From: Mesorhizobium sp.
GTDB taxonomy: Bacteria; Pseudomonadota; Alphaproteobacteria; Rhizobiales; Rhizobiaceae
Length of the DNA stretch: 64,000 bases
NCBI GenBank assembly: GCA_019635735.1
Contig: JAHBYX010000003.1
Coordinates: 434,001-498,000 of the forward strand
Direction: 5' to 3'
Numbering within the stretch: the stretch's first letter is position 1; each line of letters starts with the position of its first letter. Below, in pieces: positions 17,707 through 26,832 of the stretch. Position numbers and translations under genes: made by a program. A model generated the notes under the pieces. It did no database searches, had not been told where the DNA came from, and saw only the letters and a program-made list of their open reading frames with translations.

Positions 17707-18264
17707 ATGCGCAAGTTCACCTCTGCCCTGTTCGCCGGTTCCGTCGCCCTCGCAGCCTTCGCGGGCGTCGCGCAGGCCGAGAACCCGATGGTCGGCGGCG
17801 CCGCCATGTATGCCGACAAGAACATCGTCGAGAACGCGGTCAACTCCAAAGACCACACCACGCTCGTCGCCGCCGTGAAGGCCGCCGGCCTGGTCGAGAC
17901 GCTTTCCGGCCCCGGCCCGTTCACCGTCTTCGCGCCGGTCAACGACGCGTTCGCCGCGCTGCCGGCCGGCACGGTCGACAACCTGCTCAAGCCCGAGAAC
18001 AAGGAGATGCTGACCAAGGTGCTGACCTGCCACGTCGTGGCGGCGGATGCGATGTCCGAGGCGATCGGCAAGATGATCAAGGATGATGGCGGCACGCACC
18101 CGGTCAAGACCGTCGGCGGCTGCACCCTTCAGGCCAAGATGGACGGCGACAAGATCACGCTGACCGACGAGACGGGCGGCGTCGCGACCGTGACCATCGC
18201 CGACGTCGACCAGTCGAACGGCGTGATCCACGTCATCGACAAGGTGCTGCTGCCGAAGGCTTGA
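17707..18264 (+). CDS. Secreted fasciclin (FAS1) domain protein
   Basis: The 185-residue protein has a signal peptide (cleavage near VAQA-ENPMVGG) and a single FAS1 domain with the H1 and H2 motifs (GPFTVFAPVNDAFAALP, and a C-terminal IHVIDKVLLP). FAS1 proteins mediate surface adhesion. In rhizobia, related proteins (Nex18 family) lie near ECF sigma genes. A strong AAGGAGAG site precedes ATG 17707. A large inverted repeat follows the stop. Confidence 0.92.
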   Translation: MRKFTSALFAGSVALAAFAGVAQAENPMVGGAAMYADKNIVENAVNSKDHTTLVAAVKAAGLVETLSGPGPFTVFAPVNDAFAALPAGTVDNLLKPENKEMLTKVLTCHVVAADAMSEAIGKMIKDDGGTHPVKTVGGCTLQAKMDGDKITLTDETGGVATVTIADVDQSNGVIHVIDKVLLPKA

Positions 18265-18278
18265 TCGGCCGCGCGCAA

Positions 18279-18318
18279 GGCGCTCCGTCTCGATACCCTT
18301 CCTCGCAGACGGAGCGCC
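18279..18318 (+). terminator. Strong hairpin after the fasciclin gene
   Basis: GGCGCTCCGTCT (18279-18290) pairs perfectly with AGACGGAGCGCC (18307-18318) across a 16-nt loop, 15 nt after the fasciclin stop. There is no T-run behind it, so it could be a Rho-assisted terminator or a 3' mRNA stabiliser. Confidence 0.6.
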
Positions 18319-18403
18319 GCCTTGCCGAAGAGCCCCGGCTCAAGGCGAGTTGATTTCGACGTGACGCCGGGGCGCGCTAGAAGGGCAGGCGAGGAGATCG
18401 ACC

Positions 18404-18901
18404 ATGAATCGACGCAACTTCCTGTTCCTGACGGCCGCCGCCGGGGCGCTTCTATCGGCGGGCGGCGTGTTCCGCGGCCGCGGCAACGTGGCCATTGCCG
18501 CCGAATTCGAGATCACGAAGACAGACGCGGAATGGAAGGCGCAACTGCCGGAGGACGTCTATCAGGTGCTGCGGCACGAGGCGACCGAACGCGCCGGCTC
18601 CAGCCCGCTCAACAACGAGAAGCGCAAGGGCACCTTCCACTGCGCCGGCTGCGACCTGCCGCTCTATTCGTCGGAAGCGAAATACGAGTCCGGCACCGGC
18701 TGGCCGAGCTTCTGGGAATCCCTGCCCGACGCGATCGGCACCCGCGAGGACAGTTCCTTCTTCATGACCCGGACCGAATGCCACTGCCGCCGCTGCGGCG
18801 GCCATCTCGGCCACATCTTCGATGACGGTCCGCCGCCGACCGGACTGCGCCACTGCATCAACGGCCTGGCGTTGACGTTCAAGCCGGCGGGCGCCGCCTA
18901 A
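18404..18901 (+). CDS. msrB: Peptide-methionine (R)-S-oxide reductase with Tat signal
   Basis: The 165-residue protein begins with a twin-arginine signal (NRRNFLFLTAAAGALLSAGG), so it should act in the periplasm. The MsrB domain has the zinc cysteines Cys80/Cys83 and Cys128/Cys131 and the catalytic cysteine Cys151 in LRHCINGLALTF, with the GTGWPSFW motif in between. It reduces methionine-R-sulfoxide in exported proteins. The usual catalytic motif RYCxN appears here as RHCIN. Confidence 0.93.
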   Translation: MNRRNFLFLTAAAGALLSAGGVFRGRGNVAIAAEFEITKTDAEWKAQLPEDVYQVLRHEATERAGSSPLNNEKRKGTFHCAGCDLPLYSSEAKYESGTGWPSFWESLPDAIGTREDSSFFMTRTECHCRRCGGHLGHIFDDGPPPTGLRHCINGLALTFKPAGAA

Positions 18902-18915
18902 GGCATTCCAGACGA

Positions 18916-19854
18916 CTACGTCCGGGTGCCCGACCGGCGTCCGGTCGCCGCGTAGGCGCCGAGTTCGACCGCCAGGTGATCGAACAGAAGCCGCACGCGT
19001 CGTGATTGGCGCAGGTCTTCGTGCATGGCCAGCCACATGTCGAGGCTGAGATCGAACAGGTCCGGCAGGACGGGCACCAGATCCGGGTCCCGGGCGGCGA
19101 CGCCGTGCTGGCAGATGCCGATGCCGACGCCGGCGCGCACCGCGGCGAGCTGGCCGACATCGCTGTCGCAGCGATAGGAGAACAGATCCCGCGACACGGG
19201 CTCGCCGCCGATGCGGATCGCCTCCAGCGCTGCGTTGTTGCGGTCGACGCCCACCACCGTATGCGAAGCGAGATCCGCCGCGGTCTCGGGCATGCCGCAC
19301 CGCGCGAGATAGTCGCGTTTCGCGTAGAGGCCGATCCCGACCGCCCCGATGCGCCGCGCCACGAGCGCCGCCTGCTGCGGTCGCACCATGCGCACCGCAA
19401 TGTCGGCGTCGCGCCGCAACAGATCCTCGTTGCGGTTCGACAACGCCAGTTCGAGCACGATGCCGGGATGAACCTCGCGAAACCGCGCGAGAATCGCCGG
19501 CAGGACCTCGATGCCGACGATCTCGCTGGCGGCGAGCCTGACCGTTCCCCGCTCGCCCGCCGCCTCGCCCGAGGCGGTCCGCAGCAGGCTGTCGGCGGCA
19601 GCCGCCATCGCCCCGGCGTGCGGCACGAGCGACAGCGCCAGCGCGGTCGGCTGCAGCCCGTGCTGCGAGCGGGTGAACAGCGGCGCGCCGAGTGCCGCCT
19701 CCAGCGCTTCGACATGGCGGCCCAGCGTCGGTTGCGTCAGGCGCAGCGAACGGGCCGCGGCCGACAGCGAACCCGTCTCGGCGACAGCCAGGAAGCTGCG
19801 CCAGTATTCCCAGCCGAGATCGGATGCTTTCATACGTTTCTGTATATCATCCAA
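18916..19854 (-). CDS. LysR-family transcriptional regulator
   Basis: The 312-residue protein has the N-terminal winged helix-turn-helix (FLAVAETGSLSAAARSLRLTQPTLGRHVEALEAALGAPLF, residues about 20-60) and a periplasmic-binding-like effector domain. It is divergent from the SRPBCC gene with about 93 nt between them, the usual layout for a LysR regulator and its target. A second ATG at 19833 (MKASDLGWEYW) is an equally good start. The inducer is unknown. Confidence 0.9.
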   Translation of the reverse strand: MDDIQKRMKASDLGWEYWRSFLAVAETGSLSAAARSLRLTQPTLGRHVEALEAALGAPLFTRSQHGLQPTALALSLVPHAGAMAAAADSLLRTASGEAAGERGTVRLAASEIVGIEVLPAILARFREVHPGIVLELALSNRNEDLLRRDADIAVRMVRPQQAALVARRIGAVGIGLYAKRDYLARCGMPETAADLASHTVVGVDRNNAALEAIRIGGEPVSRDLFSYRCDSDVGQLAAVRAGVGIGICQHGVAARDPDLVPVLPDLFDLSLDMWLAMHEDLRQSRRVRLLFDHLAVELGAYAATGRRSGTRT

Positions 19855-19947
19855 ACACCTTTCCGCAATTTCCGTATCGCGCGTCTGCGCCTAGGTATCG
19901 CCCAAGGATGCAGCGCATCCACTGGATCGAACCCGAAGGAACCTGTC

Positions 19948-20436
19948 ATGAAGACTCTCCTCCTCTCCGCCGCCGCCGTTGTCGCCGCGCTCGGCGCCGC
20001 GCTTATCTTCGCTCCCCGCAACGACGTCCGCACCGAGGTGACGATATCCGCCCCTCCGGCCAAGGTCTGGTCGGTGCTGACCGACGCGGCGGGCTATCGC
20101 GAATGGAACCCGTTCCTCGTCGACATGAAGGGCAAGCCGGCCGTGGGCGAGACGCTCGAAAACACCATGCAGCCCGAGGGCGGCAGTGCCATGACCTTCC
20201 GCCCGATCGTGCTCGTCGCAGACGAAGGCCGGGAGTTCCGATGGCTCGGCCGGTTGTTTGTCCCGCGCATCTTCGACGGCGAGCACTATTTCCTGCTGGA
20301 GGAGACCGCGGAAGGCACCCGCCTCATCCACGGCGAGACGTTCACCGGCGTGCTTCTGTGGGCGATCGATACCGACCGCTTTCGCGCCGACTTCGAGCGC
20401 ATGAACGCCGCGCTCAAGGCGCGGGCGGAGGGGTGA
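19948..20436 (+). CDS. SRPBCC (START/Bet v1-like) domain protein with N-terminal anchor
   Basis: The 162-residue protein has a hydrophobic N-terminus (LLLSAAAVVAALGAALIF) and then an SRPBCC lipid/hydrophobic-ligand domain (VTISAPPAKVWSVLTDAAGYREWNPFL ... LFVPRIFDGEHYFLLEE). The ATG at 19948 has AAGGA upstream. Its promoter faces the LysR gene, which may control it. Confidence 0.86.
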   Translation: MKTLLLSAAAVVAALGAALIFAPRNDVRTEVTISAPPAKVWSVLTDAAGYREWNPFLVDMKGKPAVGETLENTMQPEGGSAMTFRPIVLVADEGREFRWLGRLFVPRIFDGEHYFLLEETAEGTRLIHGETFTGVLLWAIDTDRFRADFERMNAALKARAEG

Positions 20437-20453
20437 AGCAGGTCGAGAATTTA

Positions 20454-20570
20454 TCGCCCCTCACCCGTACCCTCTCCCCGCAGGCGGGGAGAGGGGGATC
20501 GCCGGCGTTGGTGCTGCGTCCTTCTCCCCGTTCTTCACGGGGAGAAGTGCCCGGCAGGGCGATGAGGGGC
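20454..20570. repeat. Palindromic intergenic element (GC-rich double hairpin)
   Basis: An outer inverted repeat (TCGCCCCTCA... at 20455 and ...TGAGGGGC ending 20570) encloses two hairpins: CTCTCCCCGCAGGCGGGGAGAG and CTTCTCCCCG...CGGGGAGAAG. It sits in the 187-nt gap between the SRPBCC gene and engB, which converge, and may serve as a bidirectional terminator. Confidence 0.6.
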
Positions 20571-20623
20571 CGTGGCCACTCGGCCAGCAATCATCGCCTG
20601 TCAGGGCTCGAGCAGCCCCGCCC

Positions 20624-21298
20624 TCACCCGCCCCTGGCCGCGAGCAGGATCGCGTCACGCAGTTCGGCCATGCCCTCGCCCTTCTCCGACGAGGTGACGA
20701 TGATCTCGGGAAAGGCGGCGGGGCGCTTGCGGATCTTGTCCAGCGTCTCGGCCACCAGCTTCGGCACGGCCGGCGGCTTGATCTTGTCGGTCTTGGTCAG
20801 CACGATCTGGTAGGACACCGCCGCCTTGTCGAGCAGCGACAGGACCTCGTCGTCGATCGCCTTCACGCCGTGGCGCGAATCGATCAGCACATAGACGCGC
20901 TTCAGCGTCACCCGGCCCTTCAGATAGTCGAAGACCAGCTTCGTCCAGGCGTCGACCTGCGCTTTCGGCGCCTGCGCGAAGCCGTAGCCCGGCATGTCGA
21001 CGAGTGCCATCGGCGGCAGGTCGCCCGCTTCGCCCGAATGGCCGTCGGGCACGAAATAGTTCAGTTCCTGCGTGCGGCCGGGCGTGTTCGAGGTGCGCGC
21101 CAGACCCTTCTGGCCGACGAGCGCGTTGATCAGCGACGACTTGCCGACATTGGAGCGGCCGGCAAAGGCGATCTCCGGCGGCCCCTCCGGCGGCAGGAAC
21201 TTCATCGACGGCACGCCGCGGATGAAGATCCACGGCCGGGCGAACAGCCCCTCGCCTCCCGCCAATGCTGCCCTGTCCTGTGTGGTCACGATCGCCAC
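20624..21298 (-). CDS. engB: Ribosome-biogenesis GTP-binding protein EngB/YsxC
   Basis: This essential TRAFAC GTPase acts in 50S subunit assembly. The 224-residue protein has G1 GRSNVGKSS (residues 47-55), a switch region [13 protein letters not shown]3 DMPGYG, G4 TKTD and G5 TSSEKGEG. Length and order match the family. The ATG at 21298 is used. The MFS gene lies upstream on the same strand, about 55 nt away. Confidence 0.96.
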   Translation of the reverse strand: MAIVTTQDRAALAGGEGLFARPWIFIRGVPSMKFLPPEGPPEIAFAGRSNVGKSSLINALVGQKGLARTSNTPGRTQELNYFVPDGHSGEAGDLPPMALVDMPGYGFAQAPKAQVDAWTKLVFDYLKGRVTLKRVYVLIDSRHGVKAIDDEVLSLLDKAAVSYQIVLTKTDKIKPPAVPKLVAETLDKIRKRPAAFPEIIVTSSEKGEGMAELRDAILLAARGG

Positions 21299-21352
21299 TC
21301 CTTTCGCATCGCATCGGCTCTGGAGCGAAGCTTGTCAACCTTGTCGCAGACC

Positions 21353-22552
21353 TCACAGCCCTTTCGGCAGATAGCGCCAGGTCAACCAGCCGCAGAAGGC
21401 GAGGAACAGGCCGAGCGTCGCGAACACGCCGCCGAGCCCCGTGAACGCCAGCACGACCGAATAGACCAGCGGCGGCAGGAGTTCGGACAGATCGAGATAG
21501 GTGCGGTAGACCGCCGACATCTGCGGTCGCTCGTGCACGCGCACCGCGCGCATGAAGGCGGTCGAGCCCAGCGAATCGAGCGCCACCGCGAAGAAGGCCG
21601 TGGCCAAGAGGAAGCCGCCGGCCGCCAGCGGTGTCGCCTCGCCGAACAGCGCGGCGCCCGCCAGCATGACGGTCATGCCGAGGAAGGCAAAGGCCATCGT
21701 GGCGCGCGCGCCGAAGCGCTTTCCGGCCTTGCCCCACAGGATCGCGAAGAACAGGAGCGCGTTGCCGCCCGACACCAGCAGGCCGCCCGCGAGGCTGCCC
21801 TGCCCGGTCGCCACCATGAGGATCGGCCCGTAGACGAAGAAGGTCGTCCAGAAGCAGGAGCGGCCGAAGGCGATCAGCCAGGCGAGCCTCAGTCGCGGCT
21901 GCGCGACGAAACGGCCGATATTGGCAAGCGGGTTGGACGGCCGCGTCACGCCAGGCCGGATCGCCTTGTCGTCGCTCAGCCGGAAATACCAGAACAGCGC
22001 AAGCAGGATCGCGCAGAAAACCACCACGATGCCGTGCGCCGCCCAGAGGCCGAAATGGCTGTAGAGCAGCACGCCGATCGTCGGCCCGCCGGTCCAGGCC
22101 AGCGTCGACCATGCCATGCGCAGCGATTCCGCCTCGATGAACTTGGTCTTGGCGATGTGGTCCATGATGTAGAGGTTGAGCGTGATCGACAGCGCGCTCG
22201 CCCCCATCACGCGCAACAGCATGCCGAGCAGCTGGCCGGCCAGCGTGTCGGTCAGAAACATCGCCGCGCCCAACGCCAGCGACAGGACGCCGGCGGTATA
22301 GACCCGGCGCCGCGCGAAGCGGACGATCAGCATGGGCATGAACAGGGTTACGGAAAGCCCGGTCAGCGCCACCAGCGTATAGAGCAGCGAAACCGCCTGC
22401 TTGTCGTTCAGCAGTTCGTAGGCCTGGATCGGGATGACGCTCGACACCGACGCGCGGGCGAAGGATTCCACCGCATAGAGCAGCGCAAAGGTGCGCGCGC
22501 CGGGTGTCCTGACGGCGGGAAGCCAGATCGGATGTTGGACCTGCGTCGCCAT
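21353..22552 (-). CDS. Major facilitator superfamily transporter
   Basis: The protein of about 399 residues has twelve predicted helices with MFS character (for example FARRRVYTAGVLSLALGAAMFLT in the first half, and FGARATMAFAFLGMTVMLAGAALFG in the second). The substrate is unknown. I used the ATG at 22552 (MATQVQHPIW); another at 22588 adds 12 residues. It precedes engB and may share its transcript. Confidence 0.86.
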   Translation of the reverse strand: MATQVQHPIWLPAVRTPGARTFALLYAVESFARASVSSVIPIQAYELLNDKQAVSLLYTLVALTGLSVTLFMPMLIVRFARRRVYTAGVLSLALGAAMFLTDTLAGQLLGMLLRVMGASALSITLNLYIMDHIAKTKFIEAESLRMAWSTLAWTGGPTIGVLLYSHFGLWAAHGIVVVFCAILLALFWYFRLSDDKAIRPGVTRPSNPLANIGRFVAQPRLRLAWLIAFGRSCFWTTFFVYGPILMVATGQGSLAGGLLVSGGNALLFFAILWGKAGKRFGARATMAFAFLGMTVMLAGAALFGEATPLAAGGFLLATAFFAVALDSLGSTAFMRAVRVHERPQMSAVYRTYLDLSELLPPLVYSVVLAFTGLGGVFATLGLFLAFCGWLTWRYLPKGL

Positions 22553-22703
22553 GGGAGGTTTGGCCCGGAATCGCCAGGATGCTGGCAAGCCGGCGACATC
22601 GAAAGTGTCGCGAAACCGACCTGCACGACGGCAAATGCGAAGCCAGCGGGCCTCCCGGGTGGGCCAGTGGGGGGGTTGAGGCGATTCCGCGCCTTTGCTG
22701 GTC

Positions 22704-22889
22704 TACCCCCACCCCTACCCCTCCCCACAAGGGGGAGGGGAATGTGGAGGAGGCGTCATCAACCCGTGCGCCTGGTCCCGGGAGCCAGGTTCGCAGATCC
22801 GGTCCGTGCGTCCTGTCCGGGTCGGGATCGGGGCAAGCGCGACGTCCATGTCCCCCTCCCCCTTGTGGGGAGGGGTAGGGGTGGGGGTA
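22704..22889. repeat. MITE-like element with 37-nt perfect terminal inverted repeats
   Basis: The left arm (22704-22740), beginning TACCCCCACCCCTACCCC, is the exact reverse complement of the right arm (22853-22889). About 112 nt lie between the arms. The same arms occur at 46623-46753 around a different spacer. It fills much of the 438-nt gap between the divergent MFS and UxaA genes; the rest of that gap (22553-22703 and 22890-22990) shows no gene and probably holds both promoters. Confidence 0.8.
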
Positions 22890-22990
22890 TTCGCGCCGCC
22901 CCGGCTTGCGCGAATACCGCGCAGGCAATACCTTTCCCGCCAACTACCATACAAGTTTGCGGGCGCCGTCGCCCGCCCGAGGAGCGCAGC

Positions 22991-24517
22991 GTGAACAGCA
23001 AGACAGCCAGGACCCTGCGGCTCGGTGCCGAGGACAATGTCGTCATCGCCGTGGAACGCATCGAGGCGGGCGTGGCGGCGGCCGAAGGCATCGTCGCGCG
23101 CGCAAGAATTCCCTTCGGCCACAAGATGGCAAGCCGGCCGATCGCGACGGGCGAGCCGGTGCGCAAGTTCGGCCAGATCATCGGCTTCGCCAGCCAGCCG
23201 ATCGAAAAAGGCGACTGGGTGCACGAGCACAATGTCCTGATGCACGATTTCGAGCGCGACTATCAGTTCTGCGCCGACGCGCGGCCGGAAAACGTGCTGC
23301 CGGTCGAGGAGCAGGCGACGTTCGAGGGCTTCCGCCGCGCCAATGGCCGCGCCGGAACGCGCAACTATCTCGGCATCCTGACCAGCGTGAACTGCTCGGC
23401 CTCGGTCGCGCGATTCATGGCGGAAGCCGCGACGCGCTCCGGCCTGCTCGACGACTTCCCGAACGTCGACGGCGTCGTCTCCTTCACCCACGGCACCGGC
23501 TGCGGCATGGCGGGCTCCGGCGAGGGCTTCGACATCCTGCAGCGCACGCAGTGGGGCTATGCCGGCAACCCGAACCTCGGCGCGGTGCTGCTCGTCGGGC
23601 TCGGCTGCGAGGTGTTCCAGATCGGCCGGATGAAGTCGACCTACGGCATCTCGGAAGGCGACACGTTTCGCAGCATGACGATCCAGGACACCGGCGGCAC
23701 CAAGAAAACCATCGAGCAGGGTCTGGCGCGCATCAGGGAAATGCTGCCGGCGGTCAACGCCGCGAAGCGCGAGACGCTGCCTGCCTCGCAGCTGACGCTG
23801 GCGCTGCAGTGCGGCGGCTCGGACGGCTATTCCGGCATCACCGCCAATCCGGCGCTCGGCGTCGCGGCCGATATCCTGGTCAAGAACGGCGGCACGGCGA
23901 TCCTGTCCGAGACGCCGGAAATCTACGGGGCCGAACACCTGCTCACCCGCCGCGCCCGCACCCGCGAGGTCGGCGAGAAGCTGGTCGAGCGCATCCACTG
24001 GTGGGAGGAATACACCGCGCGGCTCGGCGGCGAGATGAACAACAATCCCTCGCCCGGCAACAAGGCGGGCGGGCTGACCACGATCCTCGAAAAGTCGCTG
24101 GGTGCTGCGGCCAAGGGCGGCTCGACCACGCTCAATGCCGTCTACGAATATGCCGAACCGGTCACCGAGAAGGGTTTCGTGTTCATGGACACGCCCGGCT
24201 ACGACCCGGTCTCCGCCACCGGCCAGGTGGCGGGCGGCGCCAACATCATCTGCTTCACCACCGGCCGCGGCTCGGCCTATGGCTGCAAGCCCTCGCCCTC
24301 GATCAAGCTCGCCACCAACACGCCGATGTACGAGCGGATGAAGGACGACATGGACATCAATTGCGGCGACATCCTCGACGGCGTCAGCGTCGCCGACAAG
24401 GGCCGCGAGATTTTCGACGAGATTCTGGCGGTGGCGTCGGGGAAGAAGTCGAAGTCGGAAGAGCTCGGCTATGGCGACAACGAATTCGTGCCCTGGCAGA
24501 TCGGCGCGGTGATGTGA
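22991..24517 (+). CDS. UxaA-family hydrolase (altronate/galactarate dehydratase-like)
   Basis: The 508-residue protein has an N-terminal SAF domain (residues about 8-95: VVIAVERIEAGVAAAEGIVARARIPFGHKMA) fused to a C-terminal UxaA catalytic domain (FTHGTGCGM, LQCGGSDGYSGITANPALG, TTGRGSAYGCKPSPSIKLATN). Altronate and galactarate dehydratases have this layout and use iron to dehydrate sugar acids. The GTG at 22991 with GGAGCG upstream is the start. It stands alone, so the exact sugar acid cannot be told. Confidence 0.88.
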   Translation: MNSKTARTLRLGAEDNVVIAVERIEAGVAAAEGIVARARIPFGHKMASRPIATGEPVRKFGQIIGFASQPIEKGDWVHEHNVLMHDFERDYQFCADARPENVLPVEEQATFEGFRRANGRAGTRNYLGILTSVNCSASVARFMAEAATRSGLLDDFPNVDGVVSFTHGTGCGMAGSGEGFDILQRTQWGYAGNPNLGAVLLVGLGCEVFQIGRMKSTYGISEGDTFRSMTIQDTGGTKKTIEQGLARIREMLPAVNAAKRETLPASQLTLALQCGGSDGYSGITANPALGVAADILVKNGGTAILSETPEIYGAEHLLTRRARTREVGEKLVERIHWWEEYTARLGGEMNNNPSPGNKAGGLTTILEKSLGAAAKGGSTTLNAVYEYAEPVTEKGFVFMDTPGYDPVSATGQVAGGANIICFTTGRGSAYGCKPSPSIKLATNTPMYERMKDDMDINCGDILDGVSVADKGREIFDEILAVASGKKSKSEELGYGDNEFVPWQIGAVM

Positions 24518-24524
24518 CGGCGGG

Positions 24525-24657
24525 CAACCACCATCCGCCGTCGTCCTCGGGCTTGTCACGAGGATCTACTGTCGCCGGCAAATTGTCGTCACCTCCCTAG
24601 CGCTCGTCCGTCAGTAGATCCTCGGGACAAGCCAGAGGATGACGGCGCTGGTGGTTG
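24525..24657. repeat. Palindromic intergenic repeat, second copy
   Basis: Inverted arms (CAACCACC... at 24525 and ...GGTGGTTG ending at 24657) include the shared core 'CCTCGGGCTTGTC' seen at 12976-13088. The arms are about 45 nt with a few mismatches. It lies in the 163-nt gap between the converging UxaA and helicase genes, and could terminate both. Confidence 0.72.
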
Positions 24658-24680
24658 TGCGGATGATGGCCAGCGCCGCC

Positions 24681-26804
24681 CTACCGCCACATCCCCCGCA
24701 TCTTCGCCTTCAGGTCCACCCGCACGTCGGGCTGCGGTCCCTTGCCCTGCGCGGCCGAGGGCGGCGGCCAGGACGTTCTCGCGAAATCGCCCAGAATGTG
24801 GTCCGGGATGAAGCGCGTGCGCGAGGCGTAGACGTGGCGGTCGCCGCGGGCGGCCTGGCCGTGCACGAAGAAGCGCTGCGGCGTGATCAGGTGCAGCGAA
24901 TCCTTGGCCCGCGTCATCGCGACATAGAGCAGCCGGCGCTCCTCCTCGATCTCCTCCTTCTCGCCCACCGCGAGGTCGGACGGGATGCAGCCGTCGACGG
25001 CGTTGAGCACGAAGACCTTGGTCCATTCCTGCCCCTTGGCCGAATGGATGGTGGACAGGATGAGATAATCCTCGTCGAGATGCGGCGGGCCAGCCTCGTC
25101 GCTGGTCGCGTCGGGCGGGTCGAGCGTCAGGTCGGTCAGGAAGCGCTCGCGCGACGGGTAGCCGGCGGCGATCTGCTCCAGCTGCAGCAGGTCGGCGCGG
25201 CGCATGGCGGCGTCCTCGTGCATCCGCTCCAGATGCGGCTCGTACCAGAGGCGAGCGCGTTCCAGGTCGCCCGGCCAGGACGATTTCTGGCGCAGGCCGG
25301 CGAACAGAGTGGCGAAGTCGGGAAAAGCCGTTTCGGCCCGCGCCGGCGGCTTGAAGAATTGCAGCCCGAGACTGACGTCGAGCGCACGCTCCATCGCCTC
25401 CATCGCATTCGACGCCGCCGACAAGCCGATACCCGGCATCAGCTGAAGCACGCGAAAACCAGCCACCCGGTCGCGCGGGTTCTCGGCGAAGCGCAGCAGC
25501 GCCAGCAGGTCCTTCACATGCGCCGAGTCGAGGAATTTCAGCCCCCCGAACTTGACGAAGGGGATGTTGCGCCGGGTCAGTTCCACTTCCAGCGGGCCGG
25601 AGTGGTGCGAGGCGCGGAACAGCACGGCCTGCTGCTTGAGAGCGACGCCTTCTTCCCGCGCGGCCAGCACCCCTTCGCAGACATGGTTCGCCTGCTCCGC
25701 CTCGTCGCGCACGGTGACCAGCAGCGGCTTCTCGGCCGAGCGGCGCTCGGTCCACAGGTTCTTGGTGAAGCGCTCCGACGCCTCGCCGATCACCGCATTG
25801 GCGGCGGACAGAATCGCGTCGGTGGAGCGGTAGTTGCGGTCGAGCGTGACGATTTGCGCCGGCTCGGCAAACAGCTTCGGGAAGTCGAGGATGTTGCGCA
25901 CCTCCGCCGCGCGGAACGAATAGATCGACTGCGCGTCGTCGCCGACCACGGTGAGCCCGCGCCCGTCCGGCTTCATCGCGGTCAGGATCGAGGCCTGCAG
26001 CCGGTTCGTGTCCTGGTATTCGTCGACCAGCACGTGGTCGAAGCGGGCGCCCAGATGCTCGGCGATCGCCGGCTCGGCGCACATCTGCGCCCACCACAGC
26101 AACAGGTCGTCGTAGTCGAGCACGTTCTGCGCCTGCTTGGCGTCGACATAGGCCGCGAAGAGCTGCTTCAGCTCGTCCGCCCAGCCGATGCACCACGGGA
26201 AATATTTCCCCAGCACCTGCTCCAGCTCCGACTGCCCGTTCACCGCGCGCGAATAGATCGAAAGGCACGTCGCCTTGGCCGGAAACCGGCTCTCGGTCTT
26301 CGACAGGCCGATCTCGTGGCGCACGAGGTTCATCAGGTCGGCCGAATCCTCGCGGTCGTGGATTGTGAAGGCCGGGTCGAGGCCGATCTCCAGCGCATAG
26401 TCGCGCAACAGCCGCGCGCCGACGGAATGGAACGTGCCGGCCCAGGTCAGTCCCTCGGTCAGCACGGCGGCCCTGTCGCCCATCACCTCCGCCGCGATGC
26501 GCTCGACGCGGCGCGTCATTTCGGACGCCGCCCGGCGCGAGAAGGTCATCAGCAGGATGCGGCGCGGGTCGGCCCCCTTGACGATCAGGTGGGCGACGCG
26601 GTGCGCCAGCGTGTTGGTCTTGCCGGAGCCCGCGCCGGCGATGATCAGCAAGGGGGCCGCGACCTGGCCTCCGCCATGCTCCACCGCCGCCCGCTGGGCG
26701 TCATTCAGCCGGGCGAGATGGTCCTTGGGCTGCGGCGCCTGCGCTGCGGACGCCTGCGCGGAATTCGAATCACGGACGGCGAGGTTCATCCCGCCATCAA
26801 GCAC
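24681..26804 (-). CDS. UvrD/Rep/PcrA-type ATP-dependent DNA helicase
   Basis: The 707-residue superfamily 1A helicase has Walker A AGAGSGKT (residues 56-63), motif Ia TFSRRAASEM, motif II VDEYQDTN, motif III GDDAQSIYSFR, motif IV LDRNYRST and motif V/VI TIHSAKGQEWTKVFV...LLYVAMTRAKDSLHL. Its length is near UvrD's (720). It is smaller than the AddA/RecB nucleases and has no nuclease domain. It probably acts in repair or replication restart. An alternative start is ATG 26789. Confidence 0.93.
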   Translation of the reverse strand: MLDGGMNLAVRDSNSAQASAAQAPQPKDHLARLNDAQRAAVEHGGGQVAAPLLIIAGAGSGKTNTLAHRVAHLIVKGADPRRILLMTFSRRAASEMTRRVERIAAEVMGDRAAVLTEGLTWAGTFHSVGARLLRDYALEIGLDPAFTIHDREDSADLMNLVRHEIGLSKTESRFPAKATCLSIYSRAVNGQSELEQVLGKYFPWCIGWADELKQLFAAYVDAKQAQNVLDYDDLLLWWAQMCAEPAIAEHLGARFDHVLVDEYQDTNRLQASILTAMKPDGRGLTVVGDDAQSIYSFRAAEVRNILDFPKLFAEPAQIVTLDRNYRSTDAILSAANAVIGEASERFTKNLWTERRSAEKPLLVTVRDEAEQANHVCEGVLAAREEGVALKQQAVLFRASHHSGPLEVELTRRNIPFVKFGGLKFLDSAHVKDLLALLRFAENPRDRVAGFRVLQLMPGIGLSAASNAMEAMERALDVSLGLQFFKPPARAETAFPDFATLFAGLRQKSSWPGDLERARLWYEPHLERMHEDAAMRRADLLQLEQIAAGYPSRERFLTDLTLDPPDATSDEAGPPHLDEDYLILSTIHSAKGQEWTKVFVLNAVDGCIPSDLAVGEKEEIEEERRLLYVAMTRAKDSLHLITPQRFFVHGQAARGDRHVYASRTRFIPDHILGDFARTSWPPPSAAQGKGPQPDVRVDLKAKMRGMWR

Positions 26805-26832
26805 CGTTCACGGCTTGTTCGCAACGTGGGCG

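Noticed and set aside
20624..22943. 762-residue minus-strand frame spanning engB and the MFS gene
   Set aside because: It is in a different frame from both real proteins and shows no family motif.
20870..22990. Long open frame in front of the UxaA-family gene that would give a 1215-residue protein
   Set aside because: The 5' part is antisense to engB and the MFS gene and has low-complexity Arg/His/Glu-rich translation; family homology begins at GTG 22991.
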